A DNA stretch of 64,000 bases from Trachythela sp. YZ-2020. Taxonomy: Eukaryota > Cnidaria > Anthozoa > Malacalcyonacea > Clavulariidae. The stretch is taken from contig JADLSH010000277.1 of NCBI GenBank assembly GCA_016169945.1, forward strand, positions 1,302,001-1,366,000. The letters run 5' to 3'. Shown here piece after piece: positions 30,504-41,841 of the stretch. The first letter of the stretch is position 1. Each line of letters opens with the position of its first letter. The notes below the pieces were generated by a model that did no database searches, was not told the origin of the DNA, and saw only the letters and a list, made by a program, of their open reading frames with translations. The translations under genes were made by a program, and so were the position numbers.

Positions 30504-31012
30504 TTAACTCAACAAAACTTCCACATATGGATTGTCCTTATGAATATCGTCAATCCACAAGAACCGCATCATATCCCTATGCTCCTCATCTATGGCAATA
30601 TTGAGAAAAGCCTTCTCAATGTCTGCAACCATTCCAATTCTTCGTCCTCGAAAACATAAAAGAACCTTCAAAATATCAGTAGATAGTGACGGTCCAGTGT
30701 ATACACAATCATTTAAGGAGGGGCTCTTTCGTTTAACTTTTGCACTTGCATCATAAACTACTCGCACTTTCGTGGTGGTTGCTTCCATCCTTACCACCGC
30801 TTGATGTGGAAGATAGTGTGTTGTACCTGGTACCGAGTCGTGACTTGGATTTTCAACTTTCTCAACAATTCCTTGACTTAATTGCTCTTTAAATATTGTA
30901 TCATATTCCTCAAGTAGTTTTGGCTCACGCCTCAAACGTTTCACTTGTGAATCCAATCGTGCTAGACTTAAATCATAATTGTCTGGTAAAGTGTCATGCT
31001 TTTCTTTAAATA
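30504..31012 (-). pseudogene. BEL/Pao copy 1: reverse transcriptase N-terminal half
   Basis: The reading runs from about 31012 (HDTLPDNYDLSLARL) into the 30504-30956 frame with YLPHQAVVRMEATTTKVRVV, DASAKVKRKSPSLND and palm motif A VADIEKAFLNIAI. The polymerase YVDD motif lies in the next frame near 30390, read as ELYVDDW. The N-terminal continuation is cut by the roughly 500-bp insert at 31013-31511. Confidence 0.88.
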
Positions 31013-31511
31013 TTCAATTTATGCAAAGCTAAAAATTGCGATTAATGAAGTAATATGTTCAAGAAGATTACATTTGCCCTAAGGCCTTGCCAGTCTGTCA
31101 GCACAATTAGTGCATGCGCCAACAATTATAGCTCAGGGAAAACTCAAGTACCTTGTTAGAACAAGGCGTTTATTCTCGTGTCCTGTTAATAAATATAAAA
31201 TACGATAAGAACTTGAACTTTGGAAACTTGGCATGTGAACAACTGATGCAAACTTGGGTCTAACCAATCAAAGAGTTCTCCCAAAGATAGCTGTCACCAT
31301 CATGCATACAAGGGCCCTCTTTGTACTAAAGGCATTTGGGTACAGTTTATGGATGTGCTGCTCATTCGCAAGATTTCCTTCAGTGCGTAAAGAGTGCTAG
31401 TGAAATTTTTCAAAGTTTGTTTCAAGGTATCAAACCTTGTACCACAAAAAAATATTTTCTTTGCCAGTTGTCCAAAGTACTTTACGATATATTTCAACAT
31501 ATTGAACTTCA
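31013..31511. repeat. Unidentified insert of about 500 bp within BEL/Pao copy 1
   Basis: Pol coding sequence stops at about 31512 (after RYHVKLPLNE) and resumes at about 31012 (KEKHDTLPDNYD). In intact BEL elements these two segments adjoin. The intervening DNA has no coding similarity and is probably a small non-autonomous element. I could not fix its terminal repeats. Confidence 0.5.
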
Positions 31512-32180
31512 TTAAGAGGTAATTTAACATGATATCTGCTATTCTCAAAAGATACATTTCTTTCAAATGACTCGTGCACCGTCTCTCTGTCTGTTATACC
31601 AATTGACTCTAAATCCCACAAGCGATGTAGTAATTTCTCAGATGGATTTGCATTCTGTTCACTTGACAATTCCGCTGCTACTCTCAGAACGTGAGTTGAA
31701 ACAAAGTTCACTGAAGATAGGGTAGTTTTCTTTGCCGATGGTACTGGGCCCGACAAAACCCACCCCAAGAATGTTTCACTTGCAATGGGACCATAGGCAT
31801 TCTCTCCCCGTATTATCTTGCCAGTGAAAAATTTGCCCATCTGATAATTTATTAATTAATAAATCGATCTCTGCTACACCGTCCCCTTCGTTACTATCAG
31901 CCAAGTTTAGGTCACTTAAATGTTTAAATTCAATTTTCGCTCGGTCAATTTCTTGATTTCCCAATGGTGCACAAATCACAGGCACAACAAATGCTTCTAT
32001 CTGGGTTCTAATTCTACCCAAATTGTCACCAACCGCTAAGTTCACCGTCTCACAAGATGCAGTTAATTCAGTTTCACATTCCCCGAATGTTTTTATTCGT
32101 AAAGACTCTGTATTTCATGTCGGTAATTGCAACTTATCACGCACTCGTTGGGTTAAATAACTTCTCTGGCTCCCAATGTA
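31512..32180 (-). pseudogene. BEL/Pao copy 1: aspartic protease region, truncated
   Basis: The minus-strand frames 31776-32045 and 31512-31840 read the retropepsin-like domain of BEL Pol. GSQRSYLTQRVRDKLQLP lies at about 32127-32180 (just after where the catalytic D-S/T-G should be), then the LADSNEGDGVAEIDLLI stretch and the GPIASETFLGWVLSGP flap region. The element is cut exactly upstream of GSQRSYL, so the catalytic Asp and all of Gag are missing. Confidence 0.8.
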
Positions 32181-32216
32181 CGGACACTAACCTTTAAATA
32201 CGACAATGGACACTAA

Positions 32217-32335
32217 AGGCTATTCTCCACTTCACCCGTATCGTAGCGAAACGTAGCATTCGTGTAGAACTAATGACTTCGATACGAAAGAAAATGCTAC
32301 GGTATGTTACGATACGTTTGAAGTGGAAACGGCCT
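32217..32335. mobile_element. Small MITE with TAA duplication (PIF/Harbinger-like), 119 bp
   Basis: The ends AGGCTATTCTCCACTTCA and the complement of GAAGTGGAAACGGCCT form inverted repeats, and TAA flanks both sides. Three-base TAA duplications and GGC..TTCCAC-type ends fit PIF/Harbinger MITEs. Confidence 0.6.
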
Positions 32336-32859
32336 TAAATGTTGTCCCCGTAGAGCAACTACAATTGAAATTTATCTCTATATTACGAACACTCCTGTTT
32401 GAAATTACACAAAGTACTAATCTTCTCGTTCCTAAATAGTATTTCGACTCTTTACTAGACACAAGAACATAAATAGAATCAATCATTCCACAGCGACTCT
32501 GAAGAAACTTGTAAGTGATTTCATTCTTAATGCAATGGAAGGCAAGTAAATCACAGTTCTTGTACCAGTGGATTAAGTGGGAGGCTCGACAATATGATCC
32601 ATAACATTGTTCAGGAAAAACTGGAAAAGATTGGTAGCTTAATTAGCTTTAGTGGTCAGTTGATTCAAGAATTACTTGACCGGAAGGCAATTACAATTTG
32701 TACGTAGTGGCTCTACTCTCTTTGATAGTATAGACATACTAATCATGGCGTTCCCTAAGGATCAATTTTGGGTCCTCTGCTATTCAACATCTATATTAGC
32801 GATCTGCCTGTAACTTATAACTGTTGTGAAGTTATAAGTGAGTGCCACAATCATAGTGA
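32336..32859 (+). other. Non-coding stretch with a LINE palm fragment at 32740-32859
   Basis: Most of this stretch shows nothing. At about 32745-32859 the plus strand reads NHGVP, one substitution, then GSILGPLLFNIYISDLPVTYN. That is the motif B region of a jockey/CR1-like reverse transcriptase, so a short LINE remnant sits directly upstream of the longer LINE. Confidence 0.6.
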
Positions 32860-34502
32860 GTGGACGTGCAAAAAGTTGCTCCGTTAAAGCTGTTAAATAT
32901 GAGTCTCAATCAAGATAAAAATCTTAGTCTCTTACACGGTGTATCTCTTAATGATAAAGACAAGGTGATATGGACGAAATCTTTTCAAACTCTACAACAA
33001 TTCGTCAAAGAAGTACTGAATTTATCCGATGGAGTATGGAGCTCTCCCGGCGGAGATGCGAAGCAATATAAATCTAAGGAGATTGATATCAGATGGTATC
33101 CTGACACACAGTCAATAACATTGGCTGGGAAGCTGAAAGACGAGCTAAAGCTAAAGTTAATCTCCCTAGCTTCAATTTCAGAGCAGCTGGCAAAAACCCC
33201 CGAAGCCTCTGACCATGACGACTACAGCGACGGACATGAGAGTCATGTTGCTTCGCCTACGCATCCTGATGTTGCCTCGCCTACAAATTCTGATACCACT
33301 GGGGTCATTGAAAACGAGGTATCTAGTCATAACAGTACTTGCTCTGTAGTTATAGAGGGTATAAAACTCGAAATGGTAATTTTGGAAACCCGGCTACTCA
33401 ATACCATAAAGGAGAATAAGTCAGACATTTGCTCGCTTAAATTTAAAGTCAAAGATCTAGAAGGTATCATCCGACATCAGGATGACGCAATTCTGAAGCT
33501 CTCAGAAGATAATTTAATTTTAAAATCTAAATTATCCTCTTTTGAAAACTTAACTTATAAAGTAATCTGCCATGACCATGTGAACAATGAACGTGCTAAT
33601 GAGTCTGCCAGTACAACCCAGGTTAATGACCAATGTGGGTCCCACGTCAAAGACCAACTGACTAATTTGAATGCCAACAATTCGAGGTTCATTGAAACTT
33701 CAACCAAGGAAACCCCTCATTGCTTAATAGTACACGATTTCCGGATTCTCTTGTCAATCAGCGCGTGTCAATAGACCTAACAACCAAACCGAAAGAACGG
33801 ATTAACATAATGTCTAATGTAGTTAATGACCAATGCGAATCCCAGGTTAAAGACCAACCCACTAATCTGAGTACTATCAATCCAAGTTTTAATGAAATTT
33901 CAACTAATGAAAACCGCTCATTGCTCAATAGTACACAATTTCCGGATTCTCATGACAATCAGCGCGTGATAATAGACCCAACAACCGAACCGAAAGAAGG
34001 GATTAACATAATATACAATCCACAACTTGACAACGAGAATAACTTGGACAATAATCGACACCCTAATGCAAAACACAACACCCCCTGCCCATTCCTTAGG
34101 CGCCGAGGGTGGTGCGCAAAAGGAAACCGATGTGATTTCAAACATCCGTATGAAGATCAGAAACATTTGGTGCCCTGTCCTTTCCTACAAAAGCGACGCT
34201 TCTGCCTTAAGGGCACTAGGTGCGATTTCTCTCATAGCGCCTCTTTTCCTAGTAGCATACAACCAATAAGGCCTATCAAAAACTATCCTACTCCCCCGTT
34301 TTTTTACGACAATCGACAGCCTATGGTCCCTCAACAAAGGAAACACAGGCCCGGTTACAATCAAAGCGTTCAATGGCACCCCAATGGACCGGGGTTTTTT
34401 CAATTTCCCCCGAAACCGCTAATGGTAACCCCTTTATGCCCTCCCTACACCTTCCAAGTTCCCCCCTATTGCAGGACACGGTGTGCAGAAACTCTGGTGT
34501 AA
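32860..34502 (+). pseudogene. LINE ORF1 with coiled coil and two CCCH zinc fingers
   Basis: Two frames (32860-33774 and 33720-34502) give a protein of about 530 residues. Its parts are an N-terminal domain, a heptad-like coiled-coil region at residues 165-230 (KLEMVILETRLLNTIKENKS, LEGIIRHQDDAILKLSED), a duplicated 190-bp linker (33625-33812 and 33815-34005), and two CCCH fingers. The fingers read CPFLRRRGWCAKGNRCDFKH and CPFLQKRRFCLKGTRCDFSH (C-x7-8-C-x5-C-x3-H). ORF1 proteins coat the RNA; CCCH fingers bind RNA. Most LINE ORF1 proteins carry CCHC knuckles or RRMs instead. The frameshift lies within the first copy of the duplication. Confidence 0.8.
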
Positions 34503-34559
34503 TCCCTGTCGTCAGCGCTAATACCCACAAGATCCCTGTGAGAATTACCAACAACCGTG

Positions 34560-37341
34560 CAAAAACCGTCGTTAAACACATTAATAATCATAGACAACTG
34601 AAATTAATCAGTACTTCAATACATGACCAGGCTACGATCCGAAACAACATATCAAGATTACCGAGTTTTCTTCTTATAAATGCTCGCTCACTGTTACCCA
34701 AAATAGACGAGCTATCCCTCTTACTATCAATACATTCTATAGAGTTTATTGCTGTCACTGAAACGTGGCTCAACGATACTGTTCCTGAGCAACTAATTTA
34801 CATAAATAATTACAACATTTTTCGCAATGATAGATCTTACAGCCGTGGTGGGGGTGTCTGCGCTTTCATCTCGACAAATATCCCAGCTAAAAGAAGAATG
34901 GACCTTGAAAACCCTCTTATGAATGCTTATGGTTATGGCTACGACCCCACCGCCTCCCAAGACACCTAACTGGATTAATCTGCTGTGTCCTTTATAACCC
35001 GCCTGATACACCAGTCAATGAGCAAAAGGAATTAACGGCCTATCTCATTGATCAAATTGACCGAGTTAGATGTACCCACCCCGACTGCGGCGTTGTCTTA
35101 CTCGGTGATTTCAACAATTTAGATATCAGTGATCTCCTGTGCCATCACAATCTTACGCAAATAGTTGACACCCCAACGCGTGAAGGTAACATCCTGGATC
35201 TAATTGTTACTAACCTAGAAGCCTTGTATTCTAAGCCTGTGATTATAGCACCGCTCGGCTCATCAGACCACAACATTGTTAAATGGTCCATGAAAACTAA
35301 CGTTTTAAGAACAGTTAATAAAACAATTAAGAAAACCATACGTTCCTTCCCCATGTCGGCACGTGCAGCTTTTGGAAGATGGTGCTGCTCACGTGAGTGG
35401 TTCTCTGATGCCGAAAGCAAAAACTCTGCGACCGCTCTAGCGTCCTCCTTTACCAACGAGTTAAATTCTGCTGTTGATAGGTTATTCCCGTCTAAGGTTA
35501 TTAGAATTCATAACTCTGACAAACCATGGATGACGCCTGCTTTAAAAAAACTGATTTACCAAAGGCAAAAAGCCTTTCATTCTGGCAACCTTGACCTCTG
35601 GCGTCACTACAGACTCAAAGTCCGAAACGACATAGGAGTGAAAAAGCGTGCATATTATACGAACAAGGTGCAACACCTAAAATTCAGTGACTCCAGAAAA
35701 TGGTGGGACTGTGTCAACCAGATGTCCGGGAAAAAAAGATCTGCAACCAATAACATCAAGATCGTTAAGAATGGTACCACCCTATCTGGTAAAGACCTTG
35801 CCCAATCACTTAACACCTATTTCTTAAGCGTGAGTAATGACCTACCACCACTGAATCCTCTCCTGTTACCTGCCTATCTCCCTGCACCTAGGCCTGTACC
35901 AAAAATTTTCCCCGACGAAGTTTGTACTAAGATGCTTAATACAAAAGTTTTCAAGTCCAGCGGCCCTGACAATATTCCTAACCGGATTATTAAGGATTTC
36001 GCGTACGAATTGGCCGAACCTGTATGTCACATCTTTAATACATCTCTGTACACCGGTGAATTCCCTAACATATGGAAAGATGCGTTAATTACACCAATTC
36101 CCAAAGCGCCATCCGTATCCTGTGAGGAGGAGTTGCGCCCAATCTCCCTTACAGCCTGTTTGTCCAAAATTCTTGAGGACTTTGTGGTCAATTGGATGGT
36201 GGATGACGTGAAACATAAAATCAACCCGCAACAATTTGGTTGCCTCAAAGGAACCTCTACAACGTTTTGCTTGATCGACATGATCAACAATTGGCTAAGA
36301 ACATTGGATGATAAATCGAGCTACCTGCGGATCGTTTTCCTCGACTTTAGTAAAGCCTTCGATCGCATCGACCATAATATCCTGGTCCCAAAGTTGCTGG
36401 CCCTTGGTGTCAGATTGTCGCTTATTCCATGGATATGCAGCTTCCTCTCAAATCGCCGTCAATCGGTAAAGATCGACAATTTCCAATCTGATTGGGGCAT
36501 CATTAACGCTGGTGTCCCTCAAGGGACTAAGTTGGGCCCTATTTTATTCATAATCATGATCAACGATCTGGAACTGGCATCCTCTAGCACTGGCCATTGG
36601 AAATATGTGGACGATGTAACAATATCGGAGTCCTTAAAGAAAAATGAAGTCTCAGCCCTACAGTCTGATCTTAACACAATTGAAAGATGGACTGTTAATA
36701 ACAACATGAAATTAAACGGCAAGAAATGCAAAGAAATGATAGTGAGTTTCGCCCGTACCGAGAACGACATCCCCCGGCTCCTCATTGATGGTTTGCCTCT
36801 AGACTTAGTTCCTTTATTCAAAATTTTGGGCTTAACTATGAACAATAAATTGAAATGGCAAGATAACACTGAAGCGTTAGTTAAAAAAGCCTCAAAACGC
36901 TTATACATTATCCGTGTTCTACAGCGCTGTGGTCTTCCACCCAACGACCTCCTATTAGTCTATTTTTCTATGGTACGCTCTATCTTAGAATATGCCTGTC
37001 CTGTCTGGCACACCATGTTACCTAAGTGTTTGGGGGATAAAATTGAAAAAGTCCAAAAAAGAGCTTTTCGTATTATTTATCCGACGACAGATTACGAAGA
37101 TGCTGTCAAAACCGCTCAATGCAAGCGTCTTGACGACAGACGTCAAGAGTTATGTGCTAAAACTTTCAAAAAGATCTTAAAACCCGAAGCTCACCTCAAC
37201 CACCTCTTACCCCCACTCCGTGAAGAATCACATGAACTGGACTTACGAAACAATTCTAACTTTACTTTAACTAAATGTAGAACTGAACGTTATAAAACTA
37301 GTTTTATTCCAGCAATGACTGCTAATTTTAATAATAAATAA
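34560..37341 (+). pseudogene. LINE ORF2: endonuclease and reverse transcriptase
   Basis: The endonuclease reads LLINARSLLPKIDEL, then AVTETWLND (catalytic Glu). After a frame change near 34920 come VVLLGDFNN and SSDHNIV, the last three conserved blocks of the APE-type domain. The reverse transcriptase, in one frame from 35224, has ELRPISLTACLSKI, LDFSKAFDRIDHNIL (motif A), AGVPQGTKLGPILFIIMIND (motif B) and YVDDVT (motif C). The C-terminal VQKRAFRIIYP region ends at 37341. It makes cDNA at a nicked target. Only the frameshift in the endonuclease clearly breaks it. Confidence 0.9.
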
Positions 37342-37505
37342 TTTGTAGTATTTTAACAACTGTACATATATGATATATCTATATTTATTTTATCGATATT
37401 TATCCTTATTATGTTTTTGTAAACATATCGCAATTCACCTTCGGGTGCCAAAATGTGTTTTTTAATAAACCTTTAATAATAAATTAATAATAATAATAAT
37501 AACAC

Positions 37506-37769
37506 GGAACGCCGTGTAGATTATTCACTGAAAACTATTACCCCAATTGTTGTCGCGCGCTTACCTTATGACGTAACATTTACTCTAATGGTCAAAGGTT
37601 AAAACTATCACAAACGCGAGCTAGGGGGAAGGGAGGGGAGTGTATCGCCTGCATGCAAGGTCAATGATGGTAATAAATTTTCCATGATCATATTGTTTCG
37701 AAATGTAGTAGTACGATTGCAATTGATTGATATCGGCAGAGCCTCTCCTTAGTTATTCGAATTGATATA
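37506..37769. other. Non-coding sequence
   Basis: No gene or clear repeat, apart from the (AAT)n end of the preceding LINE. Confidence 0.4.
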
Positions 37770-38086
37770 AACCGGTCACAGACGAGCAAGTTTTTTGCCA
37801 TGCTACCTTTTGAACAGGTGTTGACTTGTCGTGCATAGAAAAACTTGGCAGAGTACAAACTTTGCACGCTCGTCTGAATGGCTCAACAAAGCTCTGAATG
37901 GCTCAAAATTTGACAAAAAAATTGGGATGTGGTTGGGACGCGGTCTAGTATTTTTGTTGTAATTGACATGGCGGCCAGAAAACCAAAAATTTGTCATAGA
38001 AAAATAGTTCCTACGCACACACGTGCAGTTAGCAAATAGAACTTGCCATATGAAACTTGTCATAGAAAACTTGCTCGTCAACCGGC
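37770..38086. repeat. Foldback element with CGAGCAAGTTTT ends
   Basis: CCGGTCACAGACGAGCAAG at 37772-37790 is an inverted match to CTTGCTCGTCAACCGG at 38065-38080. Inside, GCCATG/CATGGC and TGTCATAGAAAA words are repeated in both orientations. There is no coding sequence. Confidence 0.6.
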
Positions 38087-38569
38087 TTTCAATTTTATCG
38101 TGTGATAAAATCTTTTACGGCTAACGGAGTAACGCCACCTCGCCCCTTGCGATTAAAATATTTCTATCGCTATAAAATATTTCTATATGATCCTTAGAAT
38201 ACGTTGTGAAAAGGTACATGATGCTTTAATTCGACTTGCCAGTCTCTTGGAAATTAATGATCTTATATATAAGCGATTAGAATAGATTTTCAACCCACAT
38301 TCGTGCGCTCAATTACACACTTAAAGGCTGTGACACACTTGACAACACTTGTACATTTTTAGGGGAAGGCGCGTAATATTACACAAGCAGCAACTTACGA
38401 TGTGTTATATTGCACGCCTAGCCTTTTTACAAGAAAAACGATTTATAAGAACACATGCACAGGGACCGCGGAGCAATGGGGCTGGGCGGCTTTAGTTTAA
38501 AACGCAGCTGGTACTCCAGTATTTCCACCAACATTGTCAGCTACTACACCGCACCACTCCAGATCTTTC
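38087..38569. other. Non-coding sequence, no gene seen
   Basis: AT-rich DNA without a supported frame. It may include the lost 5' part of BEL/Pao copy 2. Confidence 0.4.
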
Positions 38570-40845
38570 AACCAAAATAGCCGGCTGCCAAAATTAAAAC
38601 ATTTTCTGGGAACCCGTTACAATGGTTTACATTCTGGGACTCGTTCGAAGCTGCGGTCCACTCCCGTTCAACCCTCTGGGACGCACACAACTTTAGTTAC
38701 CTCATAGCCCAACTTGTGGGTGATGCATCAACAGCTATTGTTTTCGACAGTAGCTTTCACTCGTCACCAAATTCTCCTAGTCTGAACGACTGTCTTCTAA
38801 CTGGACCACCGTTTCTGAATGATATGTGTGCCATCCTTGTACATCTATGGCCTATCGGCGGACGTTAAGAAGGCGTTCCTCCACGTTGGGCTCGATGAAA
38901 GCGATCGAGATTTTACCAAATTTATTTGGCTCTCAGACGCTACGAATCCAGACAGCAAATTGGATATCTGCCGCTTCAAGACCGTCCTTTTTAGATCAAC
39001 TAATTCCCCCTTCATGTTGAACGCTATGCTCCGTTGTCACCTAGAAAACTACAATCCACTTGTAGCTCAAGATATAAAAAAATATGTATAAAGTGTTGAC
39101 AACATAATCTCTGGCTGTGACCAAGAAACGGAAAGTTCATATTACAATGAGGTCCGATCTTTTACGATGCATGCAGCACATTTCAACCTACACTCTTGGG
39201 CATCAAATAGTCCATCATTCAAGAAGTTGCTGTGAAAGATGGAACAGCTGATCCTAAAACCGTTGTCAACATCCTTGGTTTAAAATGGAATCCATCAACA
39301 ATTACTCTAAGTTTCCCACCAGAAAAAGATCACTAAGCGCCATGTATTACAAATCTCTTCCAAGATCTACGACCCTCAGGGACTTCTGTCTCCCGTAGCT
39401 GTCAAAGCCAAACTACTGATTCAAGATTTGTGGTAGATCGAACTGGAATGGAATGAACTACTTCCTTCTGAACTGAAAACAAAGTTAAGTTTCAATCCTG
39501 AAAATTAATTTCAGGATTTTCAAAGGTTTTTTGTAAACATTGTAATAACATCCTAAGTTAGCCTGAAGATGGACAGTAAAACTGTCCGAAACATAACGTC
39601 TCCACAACGTATATCCATGTGTTTTCTGATACTAGCCCCAAGGCATATGGAGCTGTGGTCTATCTTACCAATACCGGGAACCAGTTGTTGCTTATCATGG
39701 CAAAGTCTCGGATTGCACCTTTAAAGAAACTAACCCTTCCTCAGTTGGAACTATTTGGTGCTGTAATTGGGACACGATTAACTGATTTTTTATCCCGCAC
39801 TCTTAGTTCGAGATATCCTAACCTGAAAGTTAAGCTTTGGTCTGAGAGTGAAATAGTTATACATTGGATCCCCAGCAACAAGCATTACACTAAAGCAGTT
39901 CATCACCCACAGCATTAATGAAATGAAGAATCTGTTCCTGCATCAATTTGGAGCCATTGCCCAACAGACCAAAGTACAGCCGATTTGCTCGCTCGAGGAA
40001 TCACGCCATCCCAATTACAATCATCTTCTCAGCTCCTTGGAAAACTGGGCCAACATACATGGTTACTGCATGAATCAGAATGGCCGCTCCGGAATCCCTC
40101 ATACACCATAAACCTATTCCGCTTCGAAAAAAGTGCGACAGAACCATCCACAACAAATCTTAGCGAAGCCATTTCGAACAGTGCAAAGACGGGAATTCAC
40201 CTCGTTGTTGATACAATCATCTATCGGTTGCTACGGAACACACATGAAGGCAAACTAAGGGTTGTAAGACCAATTTCCACAACAGAAAAGTTGGATCCAA
40301 AATTGTCAAACCCTACACAACGAAATCGCAAACTTCACATCATCATCCTCTACTCGCCTGCTTTTAGTACGACAACGTCGCCAGTTTCTAGATTCTCGTG
40401 AATTCTTTCTTGCGGCGGGAGGATAAATAATGCCTCACTTAGTGAATTGGCCAGATTTCCCTACTTACTCCCACAAAACTGTGCACTCATCGAATTGATT
40501 GTCTACAAAGCCCATCACAAGCACTACTACATTCTGGTATCAATGCTACAGTGACTGCACTTCGACAAAGCTATTAGAAACCGCCATTCGTCAATACCTA
40601 AAAAGTTGCTTCGACGATGTATCACATGTCGGAACGTTTCGGGTACACCATTCAAGGCATCAGATCCTGCACCTTTGCCAAAGATAAGAGTCCAAGAAAG
40701 AACACTCTTCGCAGTAACAGGAGTAGACTTTACGGGACCCTTATACGTGAAGAACCCAGTTCGGCGAGGAAAAGACTTACATAATTATATCTTTTCACGT
40801 GTGCAGTTACAAGAGGTGTACATTTAAAAATCGTCTCAGGTCTAT
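38570..40845 (+). pseudogene. BEL/Pao copy 2, 5' portion (Gag remnant, RT, RNase H, integrase start)
   Basis: A chain of frames reads in order. First is a DUF1759-type Gag piece (TFSGNP.QWFTFWDSFEAAVH, about 38600-38760). The reverse transcriptase follows with ADVKKAFLHVGLDESDRD and FRSTNSPFMLNAML (38819-39091). Where YVDD should be, the frame is interrupted and altered before DNIISGC. Next come an RNase H-like piece (FSDTSPKAYGAVVYL, SRIAPLKKLTLPQLELFGAV; 39619-39918) and the integrase start CITCRNVSGTPFKASD..VTGVDFTGPLYVK (40606-40827). It stops at the Polinton 2 insertion site and resumes at 59439. Large parts are deleted and many stops are present. Confidence 0.85.
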
Positions 40846-41299
40846 AGTAGTAGGCAAGGGCCGGTTCTGGCGCATTTTTTCCAAATGCGTCGCCAACTCT
40901 CGCCAACAACAATATCTGGCGCATTTTGAGATTTAAGATTTCTTAGCCTAGTGTCTAAGAAATATTTTATTCGCTCCGCTTATTTACGTGGTGACCTAAG
41001 GCCACTGTATTTATCCCATCAGGCAGTATGATTCTTTTATCGTCGTTTGCGCTTTGTGCGATCTTGTTAACTCTCTCCGTGCATCCGGCTTCTAAATGTA
41101 TTCATCCCTCTTAACACGGCTTTCTTTGTGAACAGACATTTTTTATAATCTTCGAACGTGATCTCTTTTTCAACCACCCCCTTCTTAACTCCCTTACACT
41201 TCTTCTCCTCCTTTGCACTACGGTCCATTCTGTACGCGTATAACTTACTTCTTAACCCTACAAACTCCGCTATCTGCTTCCCACCACACTCGTCCTTCA
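40846..41299. repeat. Left terminal inverted repeat of Polinton 2
   Basis: Inverted match to 58984-59438 with scattered mismatches and small indels. It contains the last 80 or so codons of PolB on the minus strand (41067-41306 frame: GGKQIAEFVGLRSKL, EITFEDYKKCLFTKKAVLRG), so this partial polymerase frame is a repeat copy and not a second gene. Confidence 0.93.
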
Positions 41300-41302
41300 G
41301 AT

Positions 41303-41806
41303 TCAAAGTTTACCCATCATGTTTAATTCTGCTTGAGTATAGTATACTATTATAGAGAGATGGTGTGTACCTTTAACTTTACCGGTGGTTTTTAGTGTGA
41401 GCTTTGAACTTTCATTAACCAATACTGGTTTATAGATTTTGAGGTTAACTATATCCTCACCATCACTTACATACGTTACGGGTCCTAAGTCAACCGTTTG
41501 TTCGCCATTCTTTGCCAGAATCTGAAACCCAACTTTGCGTAAGTCCTTACTTATTGGGATTATCTTAATTGCCTCTATGTTAGATATTTGAAGGTTAGGA
41601 TGTTGTAAACTCCATTCCCCATTTCCTCCACTTTTAATGAGAAGTGTACCCGTAATGGTTGAGAACAGCATTCCGAGGTCGGATGTCTTCTCTTGTGGTT
41701 CCCTTTTCTCGTCTTGGATTTTATTTAACTCATTTTTATGATAGGTTTCACAATGACGTATATAGTTGTGTATCATGACTACACCGATACCCAGTCCAAG
41801 CAGCAT
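41303..41806 (-). CDS. Polinton 2 protein with N-terminal membrane anchor (about 167 aa)
   Basis: I place the start at 41806 (MLLGLGIGVVMIHNYI) because the longer frame from 41854 runs through the ACATATAATAAATGG promoter and start of the divergent gene, while AAAATATAATAAAG lies just upstream of 41806. After one membrane segment at residues 1-14 the protein is polar, then beta-rich (LLIKSGGNGEWSLQHPNLQ, VNLKIYKPVLVNESSKLTLK). No family is recognised and there is no counterpart in Polinton 1. The reading ends at the inner edge of the left terminal repeat. A virion surface or minor structural role is possible. Confidence 0.55.
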   Translation of the reverse strand: MLLGLGIGVVMIHNYIRHCETYHKNELNKIQDEKREPQEKTSDLGMLFSTITGTLLIKSGGNGEWSLQHPNLQISNIEAIKIIPISKDLRKVGFQILAKNGEQTVDLGPVTYVSDGEDIVNLKIYKPVLVNESSKLTLKTTGKVKGTHHLSIIVYYTQAELNMMGKL

Positions 41807-41841
41807 TTGCCATACTTTATTATATTTTACACATATAATAA

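Larger units (their letters stand above)
32860..37505 (+). mobile_element. Nearly full-length non-LTR retrotransposon (LINE) with CCCH-finger ORF1
   Basis: ORF1 (32860-34502) and an ORF2 carrying an apurinic-type endonuclease and reverse transcriptase (34560-37341) lie in the order expected for jockey/CR1-type LINEs. The 3' end has AATAAACCTTTAATAATAAA followed by an (AAT)n tail to about 37505. One frameshift in each ORF makes this copy inactive. It is of the same group as the fragments at 7485-8935, 51152-53030 and 62000-63265. Confidence 0.88.

Noticed and set aside
41067..41306. A third PolB gene on the minus strand
   Set aside because: It lies in the left terminal inverted repeat and is simply the duplicate of the PolB end at 58984-59315.
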